Below, in pieces: positions 23,075 to 36,537 of a stretch of 64,000 nt of DNA. The stretch is from Heterodera schachtii (lineage: Eukaryota; Nematoda; Chromadorea; Rhabditida; Heteroderidae): NCBI GenBank assembly GCA_023374025.1, contig SIJG01000036.1, forward strand, positions 1 through 64,000. Reading direction: 5' to 3'. Position 1 is the first letter of the stretch. Each line of letters starts with the position of its first letter. The notes under the pieces were generated by a model, which was given only the letters and a program-made list of their open reading frames with translations, searched no databases and was not told the DNA's origin. The position numbers were made by a program, and so were the translations under genes.

Positions 23075-23158
23075 GCAAGTCTGGCCGAGTGGTCTAAGGC
23101 GCTGCGTTCAGGTCGCAGTCCTCTTCGGAGGGCGCAGGTTCGAATCCTGCGGCTTGCA
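23075..23158 (+). tRNA. tRNA-Leu (anticodon CAG)
   Basis: This is a full type II cloverleaf: acceptor GCAAGTC pairs with GGCTTGC, the D arm is TGGCCGAGTGGTCTAAGGC, and the anticodon stem CTGCG/CGCAG closes the loop TTCAGGT with anticodon CAG. It has a long variable arm and a T arm GCAGG-TTCGAAT-CCTGC, then discriminator A. The long variable arm fits leucine. No intron. It should be transcribed by RNA polymerase III from its internal A and B boxes. Confidence 0.97.
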
Positions 23159-25885
23159 TTTAACTTTTTAAACATTTTTAAATTAAAAACATTTTTGGTT
23201 TTTCGCATTTTCAATAATTTTTAATATGGTTTGTATATTAACTTTCTGTAGCTATTTTAAATAAAATGGGAAAATTTTCTAAAAAAAATTATACTATTTT
23301 CTTAAGGAATTTCATTAAGAATCTCAATATACCCCCGGTTGCTGCGCCTTTCGGCACCTTCTGGCCCAAAATTTCCTCAACATTTTCAAAATTTGACCCA
23401 AAATCGCTAATTTTTGGAAAAATTTGTTTAAAAAATTGGGCAAAATTTCAGAATTTTCCGGTCACCTTACCCTCCCTATCTTTCAAAATAAAAATTTTTC
23501 GCGGCGGCGCCGGCCCACTGTACCAAAAAAAAGCTCGCCGCAGAAAAAAAATATTTTACATGGATTTTTTCATTTTGAATAAAATTTTCTAAAATAGTGA
23601 TTTTTAACGCCAAACGCTGATTTTTTGTCGACCAAATGCTGATTTTGAAAATTTTCAGTTGGTACTTTTTCAGGAGGTGGACAGATAAACAAAAATTTAT
23701 TTTTTTTTGAAAAACAAATCAATGCATACCTAATTAATTTTAGCTAATCCGATTAGGTTTTATTGATTCTCAATTAAGGCATAATTAAAGAGAAAATCAT
23801 TTGAATTAATTGTTTGTAAATAATTTGGGCGAAAACAAAACAAATTTGATTACTTCCTTTTTCTCTTTCTTATCTATGGGGGGCTAAAGACCGTAACGAA
23901 TGAATGAATTGGGCGCCCAAATTTATGATGGGATTGATGGATGGATGGAAGGTCAAAATTTGAAGAAAATAAAACAAATTATGACACTGTTTTGATGGAA
24001 ATGATGGAGCAATTGATACTTAATGACATTTGATGGGAAAGTAAAGAAAACTTTTCAAAATTTATTATAAATCGAACGTACCATTGTGTATGGGGTCACC
24101 AAGGGCAAAGGGGGGGGGGGGGGTGAAATATGGACTTTTGTTCAAAAAATTATTTTTTTTTTTAATTTTTAAAATTAAATAAATTCCCAGGGCCTAGGAA
24201 AGTGCGAGAATATTTTTAAACCAAGCACGAGAAATGAACCTGAGCCCGAGACTGAGAAGCGGAATAATTTTGCTGCAAAATTCCTATCTCAAAGATTTTC
24301 CATGCCCTCGGGGAATTTTTTTTTAACAAAATTTTTGCCATTTTTAATGTTTTTTGAGGTTGTCCTGGTCACAAAAGGGTGTAAAAATGCTTTTGAAATT
24401 TTTGCGATTTTTTTTTTCAATTTCAAAGTCTAATTTTTCTCTTTTCCCATCCAATAAATTGATGCGTTCAATCTCAAATCCTCTGCCGAAGCTTTTTGTG
24501 CGCGCGCTCTTTTCTTCTTTCTCTGCTTTCTCTCTCCCTTTCACTTTCTCTCCCCTTTCATCCAATGGCACGATTGTTGGATGGCGCCAAAAACCGAATT
24601 TGAATTTTTTGCTTCATTTTACTCACACTCACACACACTCATCAACGACGGACGTGCACACATATCCCACCCATCCCCCAACCGCAGCCATCTTTTGAAT
24701 AGGGAGGGGAAGCAGCAGCAAAATAAGCGGGGGGGGGGGGGGGGGGTTGGGTTGGTCATCGTCGAATGGGGGACGACCGCCGCCGACGATGGCAACGCCG
24801 CGCCATGGCTTGCCCGCCCAATCTCGTCGCTGATGCTGGTGATGCTCCACCACCAGCACCACCACCCCATCGCCATTACTCACAATTCACCTACCCCCCC
24901 CCCCCCCTATCCCCCCCCCCCCCCCGTTGCCCAAATTCCCAAAACATACCCCCCCCCCCCCCGCCGGCGTTCCCAAACGCTTGTGATCGACGACCATTGC
25001 ATCGCCCACCCCCAAAAAATTTACCCCCCCCCGCCCGTCCCATTTTCTCGCATTTATGTACATAGTTCAATTTCCCTTTTTTTTGATGAACTGTGAGTAA
25101 ATCTGTCGCTGCTGGCTGTAAATGCCAATCCCAATCGGCATAGCTGTTAATATAAATTTTTTTTGGCTGTTAATATAAATTTTTTTGGCTGTTAATATAA
25201 ATTTTTTTTGGCTGTTAATATCAAATTTTTTTACAGTTTTCAATTTATTTGCCATTTTTTATAATTGCTTTATGTAATTAAAATTTTATGCGATGTTTTT
25301 TTTTTCAAAAACATTTAATCCCACCCCTTTATTTGGGTGTAAATCTGTAAATAAATAATACAATAGAGTCCAACTTGGACCTGAAACAAGGCCTGGATTT
25401 TTTGTGGGCCTACAGGTCAACCTATGGTATCAAGGCTCAGGCTTTGTTCAAATGTCAAACTCAAGAAAATTTTCCCCAATTTCAAATCGCCAATAAATTT
25501 TGTTTACTTTTTTTCATGTCTGACCTTGAAAAAGCATATTTAAAAAATGCTAAAAATTTCCTATAAATATTAGATGTAGGTCAATTTTAACTCAAATAAA
25601 CTCGATGTGAAAATATTTGTTTTAACTGCTGCGAAATGTTTTAAGGGGGGCTTTGATCTTTAAAAGGAATTTGATCACATTTAAGACACTTTGTTTTATA
25701 TTTGAATTTGGCATTTTGTTTATTAAATCAAGGATTTTTTTTTTTTTTTTACCGTCAGAGCCGAGCTTTCCTTGTTGGGATTGGTTGTTGGACTTGTATT
25801 AATTTTTCAATTTTTCCATTAGATTTTCCCCCATTAAAATTATAAAAATTGACTCTACAAATTATTGGACAAAACAGCGTTTTGA
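23159..25885. other. Intergenic region upstream of the cyclin gene
   Basis: No gene is supported. 23336-23362 holds the hairpin motif on the minus strand (GGTGCCGAAAGGCGCAGC). Long G or C runs occur at about 24109-24123, 24729-24746, 24894-24961 and 25024-25032; they create proline- or glycine-rich open frames that I do not accept as genes. 25800-25885 is the start of the duplicated unit before the cyclin. Confidence 0.5.
25139..25225 (+). repeat. Four tandem GCTGTTAATATAAATTTTTT units
   Basis: A ~22-bp unit is repeated about four times head to tail in the spacer before the cyclin gene. Confidence 0.75.
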
Positions 25886-26694
25886 ATGAGGGGCCAACGA
25901 ATTGTTAGCAAAATCTCCAAATTTGGCAATTTTACCATCAACAACAAAAATGCTGACACAAAGGAAGCGAACAGCAGCAGTAGTCGAGCACCGCTGGTCC
26001 GTTTTATATGTATAAGAAAAATGCGATTTGGTGTTAAAAAATTTTTTTTTTTGATTATTGGATGAAAACTAGGGTGGGGGGGGGGGCTGGCGCCGGTGTT
26101 CGGTCGGTCTGGCATTTCTCGGGAAAATGCGGTTTAGCCATATTCAATTTGGACCGGATTTATATGGCAAAACCAAAAATTTAGGCAATTTCCGGCGCTG
26201 GGTGGGAGCGAAAATCCTAATCCTAGAAAAAGCCAAGTAGCTAAAAATCTATAAAATTTTTTTGAATTCTTACAAATTTAAATACATTCAAAAGCGTTTA
26301 ACTTGATTAGCATGCAAAATTCCATAAAAATTTGACCCTTTCAAAAAATCATGGAACTAAAATTAAAAATAGGTATCTTTTTTTTTTTTTTGAAAGTTGG
26401 TCAAAATTTTTGAAATTTTGGATGCTATAGAGAACTTTAAAGGCTTATCGAATGATAGCAAGATATTTTAATTAGCTGAGTTTGAGAAAATTTATGACGA
26501 TTTCATGGGGTACTAAAAAATTAAGGGGTTAACAAATTTTCAAAAATTTGACGGACAAATTCTTACATTCCTCATTTTTCACAGGGTCAAATTTCGCTGA
26601 ATGCACCGCCCTCGTTAGTCACCACATCAGCAGCAGCAGCAGTAATGACAAAGTGCCAACAAAAACAATCGTCGACGACGGAGAAGAACAATTG
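25886..26694 (+). pseudogene. Upstream duplicate of cyclin exons 1 and 2
   Basis: 25886-25996 and 26585-26694 copy exons 1 and 2 of the cyclin gene, with similar flanking and intron sequence (about 25805-26830 against 27264-28130). Exon 1 (ATGAGGGGCCAACG start) is open and ends in RAPL with a GT donor. Exon 2 starts GQISLN, rebuilding the destruction box, but is 110 bp instead of 108 because of a change in a CAGCAGCAG run. This puts its second half out of frame and out of phase with exon 3. It is most likely a tandem duplicate left non-coding, though it could act as an alternative promoter or first exon. Confidence 0.65.
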
Positions 26695-27341
26695 GTGGGG
26701 GCCAAAAAAATTTTTTTTTTTTTTAAGTTTTTGAAATTTCCACGCCCCAGCATCTACTCCCCTAAAGTTTGGGTCTTGGCTGCTCCCATGAACATTTCAA
26801 TTCGGCCTCGGATTCGAAATGGCGCAAACTTGTCTCCGAATCTTCGCATAGCGTCCCCTCTCCCCAAACAAAAAATATGAACGAAGTTCAAAAAAAAAAC
26901 TTTCTTGGGTTTTCGTTTTTTTGGCTCGCCTAAATAATTTTTTAATCAAAGTCATTTTTTGAGATTTTTGAGGACCCATAACTTTTTTCAATTTCTTTTT
27001 TACCCAAAAATTCTTTCGGATTCTTAATTAGCAGACTGTGCGTAATCGATTGATATCAATTTTGTCGCAATTCCATGCGTTTTGAGTTGTGGACGGTTCA
27101 GTCCCAAAGGCATTTGGTCATTTCAGTCCCGGGTCTGTAACTCTTCAGGGATTGGTTTCCGCAAAAAAATTCTTTCGGATTCTTCCATTACAGACCGAGA
27201 GCTATCGATTGGTATATATTTCGACCATTTTGGGCTCTGGGCCATATGATCAATATTTACCTTCAATTTTTCCATTAGATTTTCCCCCATTAAAATTATA
27301 AAAATTGACTCTACAAATTATTGGACAAAACAGCGTTTTGA

Positions 27342-30300
27342 ATGAGGGGCCAACGAATTGTTAGCAAAATCTCCAAATTTGGCAATTTTACCTTCAACAA
27401 CAAAAATGCTGAGACAAAGGAAGCGAACAGCAGTAGTCGAGCACCGCTGGTCAGTTATATAAATAAGCAAAATGCGATTTGGGTCAAAAAAAATTTTTTT
27501 TTTTTTTTGCTAATTTTTTTTTTTCAAAAAATGTTGCTGGGATCGCATTAAAACCCATTGAATTCTACAAACTTAACTTAATTAGCATGTAAATTTTAAA
27601 ATAAAAAATATTTGACCTTTCTAAACCAAAAATTCAAAAAAAAAAAATTTTCGTCCGTTTTTTTTTTTTTGAAAATTGGTCAATTTTTTTTTAATTTTGA
27701 ATGCTATTGAGAACATTAAGGGCTTTTCAAATGATATCAAGAATTTTTTAATTGGCTGACTTTATGAGAAGTTATGACGATTTCATTGGGTACTAAAAAA
27801 TTAAGGGGTTAACAAATTTTCCAAAATTTGGCGGACAAATTTGCTTCCATTCCAACATTTTTCACAGGGTCAAATTTCGCTGAATGCAGCGCCGTCGTTG
27901 GTCACCACCAGCAGCAACAGCAGTAATGACAAAGTGCCAACAAAAACAATCGTCGACGACGGAGAAGGACAATTGGTGGGGGCAAAAAAAAAGATTTTGG
28001 TCCTGCAATGGGAAAAAAAAATTTTTTTTTTTTAAAGTTTTTGAAATTTCCATGCCCCAGCATCTACTCCCCTAAAGTTTTTGGGTCTTGGCTGCTCCCA
28101 TGAACATTTTTCAATTCGGCTCGGATTCGAAATTGGGCGCAAAAGTTGTTCGAATCGTGATTAGGGGCCTTTCCCCCCCCCCCCCCCCCCCAAAAAAAAT
28201 AATTGTAAACCGAGGCACAAAAAAAAAATTTTTTTTCATTGGAACCCCCACAATTCCAGACCAGTTTTGACAAATTTTCTGCTTGCGATGACGATGACAA
28301 ACAACAAAAGAAGCAAAAGCAGCAGAAAAAGTTGGACAAAATTGGGGGACAAAGCGGCGACGGCGACAAAGTGTCGACAAAAATGGGACAAAACGGCGAC
28401 GACAAAGTGTCGACAACATTTGTTGGGCCAACGATAACGACGACGACTTTGGCACGCAGCAGCGAGGCGTTTGAGATTTATGCGGACGATGAGGACGAAG
28501 AAAATGTTGCGAAGGCGGTGGGAAAACGACGACAATGACGGGGGTGGCGATGACGCCGGCGGTTGGGACAAATTGACGGACGAAAATGAGGATGGTGAGT
28601 GGATGATGAGTGTCATACCGTTTTTATGGGGGGGGGGGGGGGGACTACGCTAAGTGGCATTAGGGATGGGAGTCAACGCCCTCAAAAAAAAAAATTCGGA
28701 AAATCGGCCACGCGATGCCTTCAAAAAAAAGAATTTGGATCGGCCACGCGACGCCCTCAAAAAAAAAAAAAAATTCGGAAAATTGGCCACGCGACGCCCT
28801 CAAAAAAATTTTGGAATTCGGCCATCCGATGGCACAATAAATTTCGGAAATATCGGATTCCATGCTCTAAAATTTTTTTTTTCTTTAAAATGCAAACAAA
28901 ATTTTAAAAGTTTCTCTTGCTGATTTCAAATTTTATTGTTTCTCAAAAAAAAAAAATTTTTTTTCCAGGAATTTTCAGCGGCCTCCCCCCCCAAAAAAAA
29001 TTTTTGTACATTTTTTGTGGTCTCACTTAATTAATAAATTTTGTACAGAGAACACAATTTTATTTATAGTAATAACGTTCATTAGATGTTAATTTAATAA
29101 ATTAATTGCGACAATATAATATTTTACAAGCGTTTTTTATCAATTGGAGGAAAAAAAAACATGCAAACAAAAAAAAACGGTTGTATATTTTAAATGGTCT
29201 TATCAATTTACAATAAAATGGGAATGAAATCTCATTCATTTTTGGTGACCATTCTGACAAAATAAATTCGTAATTTGCCAAATTAAAAAAAAAATTCAAA
29301 AATAATTTTTCAGCCGTGCCTTCCTCGATGAGCTTGTTGTGGCTTGGTAAGGAGAACATTCCACCACCGTTTGAGAAGCATGAAATATTGGTGAGTTGAG
29401 AGTTAGTCCAAATAAAAAGAAAATAAGAATTTTTTTTGGATTATAATTCTTACGAAAAATTTGAATTTTTTTTTTGGAGAAATCTAGAAAACTGTGACAA
29501 TAGGGACGAAATTTATTGTGTTATCCATGGTCCACTATACTAAAAATTAAAAAAAAAAGCTTAATCCATACATTTAGCGAGAAAAAAATCATTTTGGAGG
29601 AAGAATTCAGAAATTTTTTTTTTTTGCTTCAAGCAATTAAATTTTGGACAATTTTTCACAAATTTTTAGAAAAAAAAATTGTGAAAAAATTTTTCTTTAT
29701 TTTTTTTTCTGTAATTCTAATAATTTCTAACAAATAAGTTTGTAATATTAAAAAAAAATATGTTTTTTTGGTGGGGGACAAATTTAATGCATCCTCCAAA
29801 GACAATATAGTAAATCGAAATTTTTGCCGAGATTTAAAAAAAAAAATTTTTTTTTTTTTTTGCAGTTGAATTTTTCGTCTGGCACTGACAACAGCTCGAC
29901 CGGCGCCGCCACAGCCTCTTCTCTGAACAGTTCAAATTCATCATCAACAACAAAAACAAGCGCCACCGATGGTGATGAACAGCGGAGGTCCAAAAGAATT
30001 GCAACGACGACGACGACCACCACGGACAGTGGCAAAAGTAGCGGCAAAAGCCGAACAACAACAACCAACACGACGTCGAGCAGTACAAGCAGCAGCAGCA
30101 AAAAATTGTTGGTGGTGGATGAAAATGCAAAAACATGCGGTGGTGGTGGTGGTGGCATGGGTGTCACCGGTGCTGATGGGTAAGAAAGTGGAACTGTTAC
30201 AATACAAAAAAAAATGGAAAATTAAAGTTGGAAAAAATACAAATTATTTTTTTTTGAAGAGATAATTGTTTTGAAAAAATAATTTCTTTTTATTGGAGAA

Positions 30301-33300
30301 TTATTTAAGAATTTGAACTAAAAAATCTATGAAGGACGAGCTTCTCCCCTTCCAAAAAAAAAAAAAAAAAAATTTTTTTTTAAGGAACAGAAATTTTTTA
30401 TTTTGGGCCCCTGCCCCACGCGCTCTCGATCTTTCTTTAAATGAAAGGGGCTCAGGTCATCATGTAAATCGACGTCTCCCGTCCCCCTATAAAAAAAATT
30501 TTTTTTTAGAAACATTTCTAATTAAATTTTTTCCAAAAAAAAATTTAAACAATTTCATATTGAATTTGCTCAACCGCCCTAATTTTCTCATTTATTATTT
30601 CTTTCCCAATTTGAATTATGCCACAAATTCCATTTCTTTTTTCCCCCCACAGTCGTACTGATGCGGACGGCGGCGGCGGCGCTGAGGCGGCGGAGGACGA
30701 ATACAGCAGCGAGCTGAGCTCTGACCGCTACCATTGCCCCAGCGAGTACATGACAGCGCTGACCCATCACTCGCTGAAGTTGACGACGGAGCAACGAAAT
30801 GCAATTGCTGCAGCCGCTGCAGCTGGTGGAAAAATGGGCTTTCGCCATCTCAAAAACCCAATGGTTGGGAGGCAATTTTGGAGGGTTTAAAAAAACGTAA
30901 CGAGGCGGAAGGAGAAAAAAAAGGAGAGAGAGCGAGAGAGAGACGACGAGAGAGTGTGGGAAAGTGAGAGAAGAGACAAGGCAAAGATGTTGGTAGACTG
31001 CTAGGCTCACTCACTCTCTCTCTCTCTCTTTTTCTCCCCACTCTCTCTTTCTCTCCCCACTCTCTCTTTCTCTCCCCACTCTCTCTTTCTCTCCCCACTA
31101 TCTCTTTCTCTCCCCCGCTGTCTCTCTCACTTTCTCTTTCTCTCCCCGCTCTCTCTTTCTCTCCCCACTCTCTCTTTCTCTCCCCCGCTGTCTCTCTCTC
31201 TCTCACTCTCTTTCTCTCCCCCGCTTTCTCTCCCCACTCTCTCATTCTCTCGCTCTCTTTTCACGGGTGCGTTTTACTCCCCATAAAAATTTGAAAAATT
31301 GCTAAAAATATTGAATATTTTTCAAATTTCTTCCTTGAAACTTTCTTATAAAAAAATATTATTTTGTTTCTTTTTTTCACACTCTCTCGGCGTCGCTCTC
31401 TTTTTCTTTGGTTAACAACATGCCTTCTTCCTTCCGACAATACAAATATACAATTTGATTTGTCGAATATTTTTTTCTTGAAATTTGAATTTTTTTTTTT
31501 TTTTTGAATTTCCAATTTTTATAATTTTGATTTTTATAAAAATTCATTTTTTTCAAAACTCCTCCACTACATCTCCATTTTTTTGCCTCTGTTACAGTAC
31601 TGTGCCTACGATGCGGACATCTACCGTTGGCACTTGCACCGGGAGCGTGCCCAGGGCCGTGCGCGCAATTACATGCCGCTGCAGTCGGACATCACCGAGG
31701 CAATGCGTTCGGTGCTCGTCGATTGGTCCGTTCTCCATCCATCATTCCATTTTTAATTTAAAAAAATTTTTTTTTTTCAATTCGCTAGGAGGTTACCAAA
31801 AATTTTTTTTTACAGTTCGTAACAGCGAGAAATACAATAAAAAGCCCACAAAATGGTCAGGGGCTTGGTGTACCACAAGCTTAGGCAAAAATTATGTGGA
31901 GCCGTCTTCCTTAAAAATACACCGAGATAACCTCACCTAATTTATAAATGTGTAAGGGGGGGGGGGGCGGTAAATTCGCATTTTTCGGAGGGAACTTCTC
32001 TAAATTTTTCTATATTAAAAAAAAAAGAAATTTTAGCAGCAATTTTGTTATTATGAAAAACGTTTTTGTTTGTAAAAATTTTTGAAAAATTTTATTTAAC
32101 CAATCGTCAGATATATCTAATAATTTTTCTTTAAAAAAAGAACCAAATTTTAAATCATAAATTCTTCAAAAAATTAAAAAAAAATTTATATTGAAAATTT
32201 CATTAAAAAATGTAGAAAAATTTTAGAAATTTTAAATTTCTTACAAAAAAAAAACATTTTTTTAGGGGGGGGGGCTGTGAAATACTCATTTTTTCGATTA
32301 CAATTAATTTTTTTTTCTTGTCCCCACAGGTGTGTGGATGTGGTCACGGAGTTTGAGCTGTGCCCGGCCACCTTTTTCCTCACCGTTTCCCTCACTGACC
32401 GCACGCTGTCCCGCGTGGACTGTCCGCGGGACAAATTGCAGCTGCTCGGCGCCGCCGCGGTGTTGACCGCGTCCAAAATGCACGAAATTTTTCCGCCCAC
32501 CATCAAGGACATTGTGCACGCCACGGACGGTCCGTCGTCCGCGCCATAATTAAAATTTCAATCCCCCCCCCCCCCGGAATTTCGAAAAAAGAGATTTTTT
32601 GGAGGAATTTTCATGGGCATACTGTAGTCGGAATTCCGGTTCCAAATCCATTACATTAAATTAAGAAAACAAAATTTTCTATATTTGTAAAAAGAAAAAC
32701 CCTTGAAAAAAAAAATTTTTTTTTTGTTTCCGTGAAATTTTTGCAAAATTTTTTCCAATTTAGCCGAGATAATGGAAAGTTTATTTATTTATTTTTGATT
32801 TAAAATTTTTTTTATTATTTTTTGCTGCGGCTTTATGTCCCGGCCACGTTTTCTTCCTGCTTTTATTTATTTATTATTTTTTACAAATTGGGGTTGGGTT
32901 GAAAATTATCGAATCCAAATAAACATTTTTCCCCCCAATTTCTTACTATACAATAATTGTTTTTTTTTTCAGATTGTTACACAGATGCTCAGGTACGTCG
33001 GATTTTGGTTAATTCAATGATTTTTTTGAGGGGCTGGGGCCTGGGTAATAATTTTTCTAAAAAATTTAAAAAAAATCCGAATTTTCCCCCAATTTTTTGT
33101 AGGTCTTACGGATGGAAAAAATCATTTTGAAGGCCACCGATTTCTCACTGGGCTTCCCACTGGCGGACACATTTGCGGAATTTTTCGACTATTTTGCGCC
33201 CACCCCACTGACTGATGTGCAACGGCACATGATGTGGTACGGACGGCACAATTATCACTCGGATTCCCTATAATTTAAAAAAAAAAAATTGGAGGCCTGT

Positions 33301-35024
33301 AACAAAAAAAAAAAAAAATTTTTTTTAGAGAGTCGGGGGAGAAGGGGCGGCGGCGGTAAAAAGCATTTTTGACCGGCTCCATCCATCTTTAACCTTATTG
33401 TATTGGTTATGAATGGGTGACATTTTCAATAAAACAAATTCCATTTTTCGGTCCTCCCCAGAAAAATTTAAAAAATTTTTAATTTTTGTAAAAAGAAAGG
33501 CTTAAAAATTAATTTCAGAAAAACTATTGAAAAGTGGCGATTTTTATGGAAAATTTTTCAAAAATTTGAAAACTTATTTTTAAAAAATTCTTGGAATTTC
33601 TTATTGGGTAGGATGGTTAAATGAGTCCCAAAATTGAGTACGGTCCATTATTGCTTGCATATTACGGCCACATTAATTTTGTTTTTATTTTTTTCCACAG
33701 GTATTTGCTGGAGCTGTCCACGCTCCACTACAGTTCGGTGTATCGCCACTTGCCCAGCAGGTTGGCTGCTGCCGCATTTGTGATCGCCGCGGCATGCCAT
33801 CCGACGATGATGCCAACGACGACGACGACCACGACCAAAACGCCTTTGGGGGAAACGTCGGCTCAACAGAAACAAAATGTGCCGGTGGCAAAGGTGCGTG
33901 CATGTGTGCCATTCATTGTGGATACGGGATGACGGCGCGAAACACAAGTTTTTTTTATGCCTATAGCACACCAAAAAAAAAAACTCTAACCAAATAAGGG
34001 AAAGCGTCGACATTTTTTTTTTTTTTTGTTAACGCCCCCGATTTTTTGCGCTTAGAAAACCCCACAAAATGGCATTTTTTTTTATTGGGCGGGGAGGGCA
34101 TTTTGAGTAAATAAAAATAACCCTTTGGTGGTCATTTTTGGGGGGAAAAATTGAAAAATTCGCATATATTTTTTTGGTTTCCAAATACTGGCAAAGTAAA
34201 TATTTGTTTCTGACCCCCCCCCCCTTTTTTTCCTCAAGCAAAAGCATAAAAATGGGGACGAAAATGCGACCGAATTGGCACCACCAACATCAACATCATT
34301 GGCATCATCGGCAACAGCAGAGGAACAACAACAAAAAAAGGAGGGACCGTTTACGAAATGGGAGCCAATGGAACAGAAAACGCAAATTTTGCGCAAGGAA
34401 CTGACTGAGCCTGGTAGGGACAATTTTAAATTAATGTATTTTAATTGATTTTTTAAATACGGCATTTTTGAAAATGCCCATCTTTTTAAGGGGGTTGAAA
34501 AAAGCGGACTGCGGTGGACAAATGGGCTCAAAAAAAAAAAAATTTAAAATGGAAAAAGAATTCTTGAAAAAATTATCGCGATTTTTTGAAAAAATTTTTT
34601 GATCAAAGAAAATTAAATTTATTCTAAAATCGCGATTTTTTGGAAAAATTTTTTTATGAAAGAAAAAAAAAATTTTTTTTTTAATTTTTCAGAAAGTAAG
34701 ACAAACTAAAATTTTTTTAAATGAATTTTATTGTAAAAAATTGTCGAAAATTTTTCTTTTTGAAAAAATTAGTAATTACACCAAAATTTAAAAAATTCAG
34801 ACGTAATGGACCGATGAAGACAAAATTTGAATTGGCAAAATTTCAAAAAAAAAAAATTTTTTTTTTATGTTTCAGTCAAAACGCTGCTCAAAATCCATCG
34901 GCAAGCATGCGCGTCCGCGCCGGACACCAAGCTGAAGGCGGTGCGCAAGAAGTTCAGTGACGCGCGCCATGACCGCGTGGCGCGCATGGAATTGCCGAGC
35001 GCATTCGCTAGTCAAATTGTGTGA
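27342..35024 (+). CDS. cya-1: Cyclin A-type mitotic cyclin
   Basis: Thirteen exons: 27342-27449, 27868-27975, 28260-28594, 29314-29390, 29866-30179, 30653-30863, 31598-31725, 32330-32529, 32973-32992, 33103-33236, 33701-33893, 34239-34413, 34876-35024; about 716 residues. The product activates CDK1/2 in S phase and mitosis. A destruction box RAPLGQISLN is assembled across the exon 1-2 junction and exon 4 has a KEN box (GKENIPP), both APC/C degrons. FEIYADDEDEE is an acidic motif like that of cyclin A. The cyclin box starts YMPLQSDITEAMRSVLVDW, with the MRAIL-type patch, and continues LLGAAAVLTASKMHEIFPP and VLRMEKIILKATDFSL. The second fold has YLLELSTLHYSSVYRHLPS, and the C-terminus LKAVRKKFSDARH fits the KY/F...K region. 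Exons 5 and 12 add Ser/Thr- and Gln-rich inserts. Exon 3 needs a one-base frame change near 28500-28537 to join exon 4. Confidence 0.82.
31012..31262 (+). repeat. Polypyrimidine minisatellite in cyclin intron 6
   Basis: About 250 bp of nearly pure C/T on the plus strand, built from ~19-bp units of the type CTCTCTTTCTCTCCCCA. The complementary purine strand gives spurious glutamate/arginine-rich frames. Such mirror-like tracts can form triplex DNA. Confidence 0.85.
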
Positions 35025-36537
35025 TTGATGAATGACTGATTGATTGATCGATTTTAAAAAAATCAAACTTTTAAAGAACGCATTCCATTTTTGTTTTTCA
35101 TTCAAAATCTCATCTCAATTTTCTTGTATCCATTATCCATTCATCAGACTGACTTACACAACGTATAATTTTATTAATTGTCGAGAAGCGCCCGAGAGTA
35201 GTTGATTTGATTGGCCTTGTTTCAGGCCCGTAGCCAAGAAAAGTGGGGCGCATTTTTTAAAAAAAATTTGAAAAGAAAAAAAAACCAAATTTCTTTACAA
35301 ATTGCGTGAAATTTTGCAACAAAAAAAAACAACCAAAATTGCCATAAATTTTGCAAAAATATAAATGAAAAATTTTTGTTAAAATTACACACAAAAAAAT
35401 TTTGGGAGCTGAAGGACAACAAAAAGTTGTCGAATTCTAATTTTTCTGGTTGCGGGCCTCCGTCTTCTCCAACCGATATATTTTTTTCTATTGTACAAGA
35501 ATTAATTGTATTTTTGCTTGCCTCTCCTCCATCTCTCTCTCTATGTTTTCCGTTCGTTTTGCCACATTTATTGTTTTTCATCAATTCACCTGCTTTTCCA
35601 TTCTCTCTATCTATGAATCCATTCATCAGCCCCCCCCCCCCCCCCCCTTACAGAAATTACAAAATTGACATTTGGATGACTCACTCCTCAGCAAAGAATT
35701 AGAATAAATACCGTATTTTAAAAATTTATGAAGAAAAAATAAAGAAAATTTGGGTTGGCCCCACACGGAAAACGGTGTGGAAGTGCCCGTAAGGAAACGG
35801 TGTTCCGAAAGATTTTTGAGTCCTGATCATCGATCCGGGCTAAGATCAGCGCTATAGTTAACTACATGAGCTGTACAGGACAACAATTGACAGGCTTCCT
35901 GTACCAATAATACCCTCATGGGCAAGATGCCAATGAGGATATCATCCATACAAATTTTCTAATTGTATTTTTGTTCGAATTCAGTTCAGGGTTCGAAATT
36001 GGCAAAAAATGGATGCTGTATTCGTGATCAGCGACCTCAAAAACTCCTTAAAACTTATTTTCATTAATTTCAAAAACATTTATAGGCATTCGAAAATCTA
36101 TTTTTGAAAAATCTATGTGGAATTGCTCCGGTAAACTTAAAGAATACCAAATTGTGATTTCTAAGAATTTTTCGATAATTTATTTACAGAAAACTTAAAG
36201 ATGTAATTCCAGAAAAAGAAAATGAACTTAGAATAAATTGTGCTAACTCAGTTTATTCTTCAAAAAAAGCATGAAATGAATGAATGGCTTTCGAGAAAAG
36301 ATAAAGCACACGCGCATAAACAATTTCAATTGATGAAACAAAGGCGCCAAATGTGTAAAAAAACAATAAAATAAATTGTGAAAGCAATTAGGCGATAATA
36401 ATTAATTGATTGATTAGTTTAGTTGCTTTGCACCATCATTAGATTAAAGTCTTAAAATCACATCATAATATTCCATTCATCATTTTTTGATCATCTTTCT
36501 TTTTTGGTTCACCGCCCATCAAATTAGGATAATTAAT
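35025..36537. other. Spacer between convergent cyclin and 5'-nucleotidase genes
   Basis: Both genes end here, so it holds their 3' ends. 35632-35647 is a C run. 35950-36060 has the TTCGAATTC ... GATCAGCG block found in the foldbacks at 5.9 and 45.8 kb. No gene is seen. Confidence 0.45.

Noticed and set aside
24581..25096. 171-codon proline/histidine-rich open frame.
   Set aside because: It exists because of long G and C homopolymers and CACCACC repeats; no domain, no splice context.
30850..31245. 131-codon Glu/Arg-rich minus-strand frame.
   Set aside because: It is the reverse reading of the polypyrimidine minisatellite in a cyclin intron.
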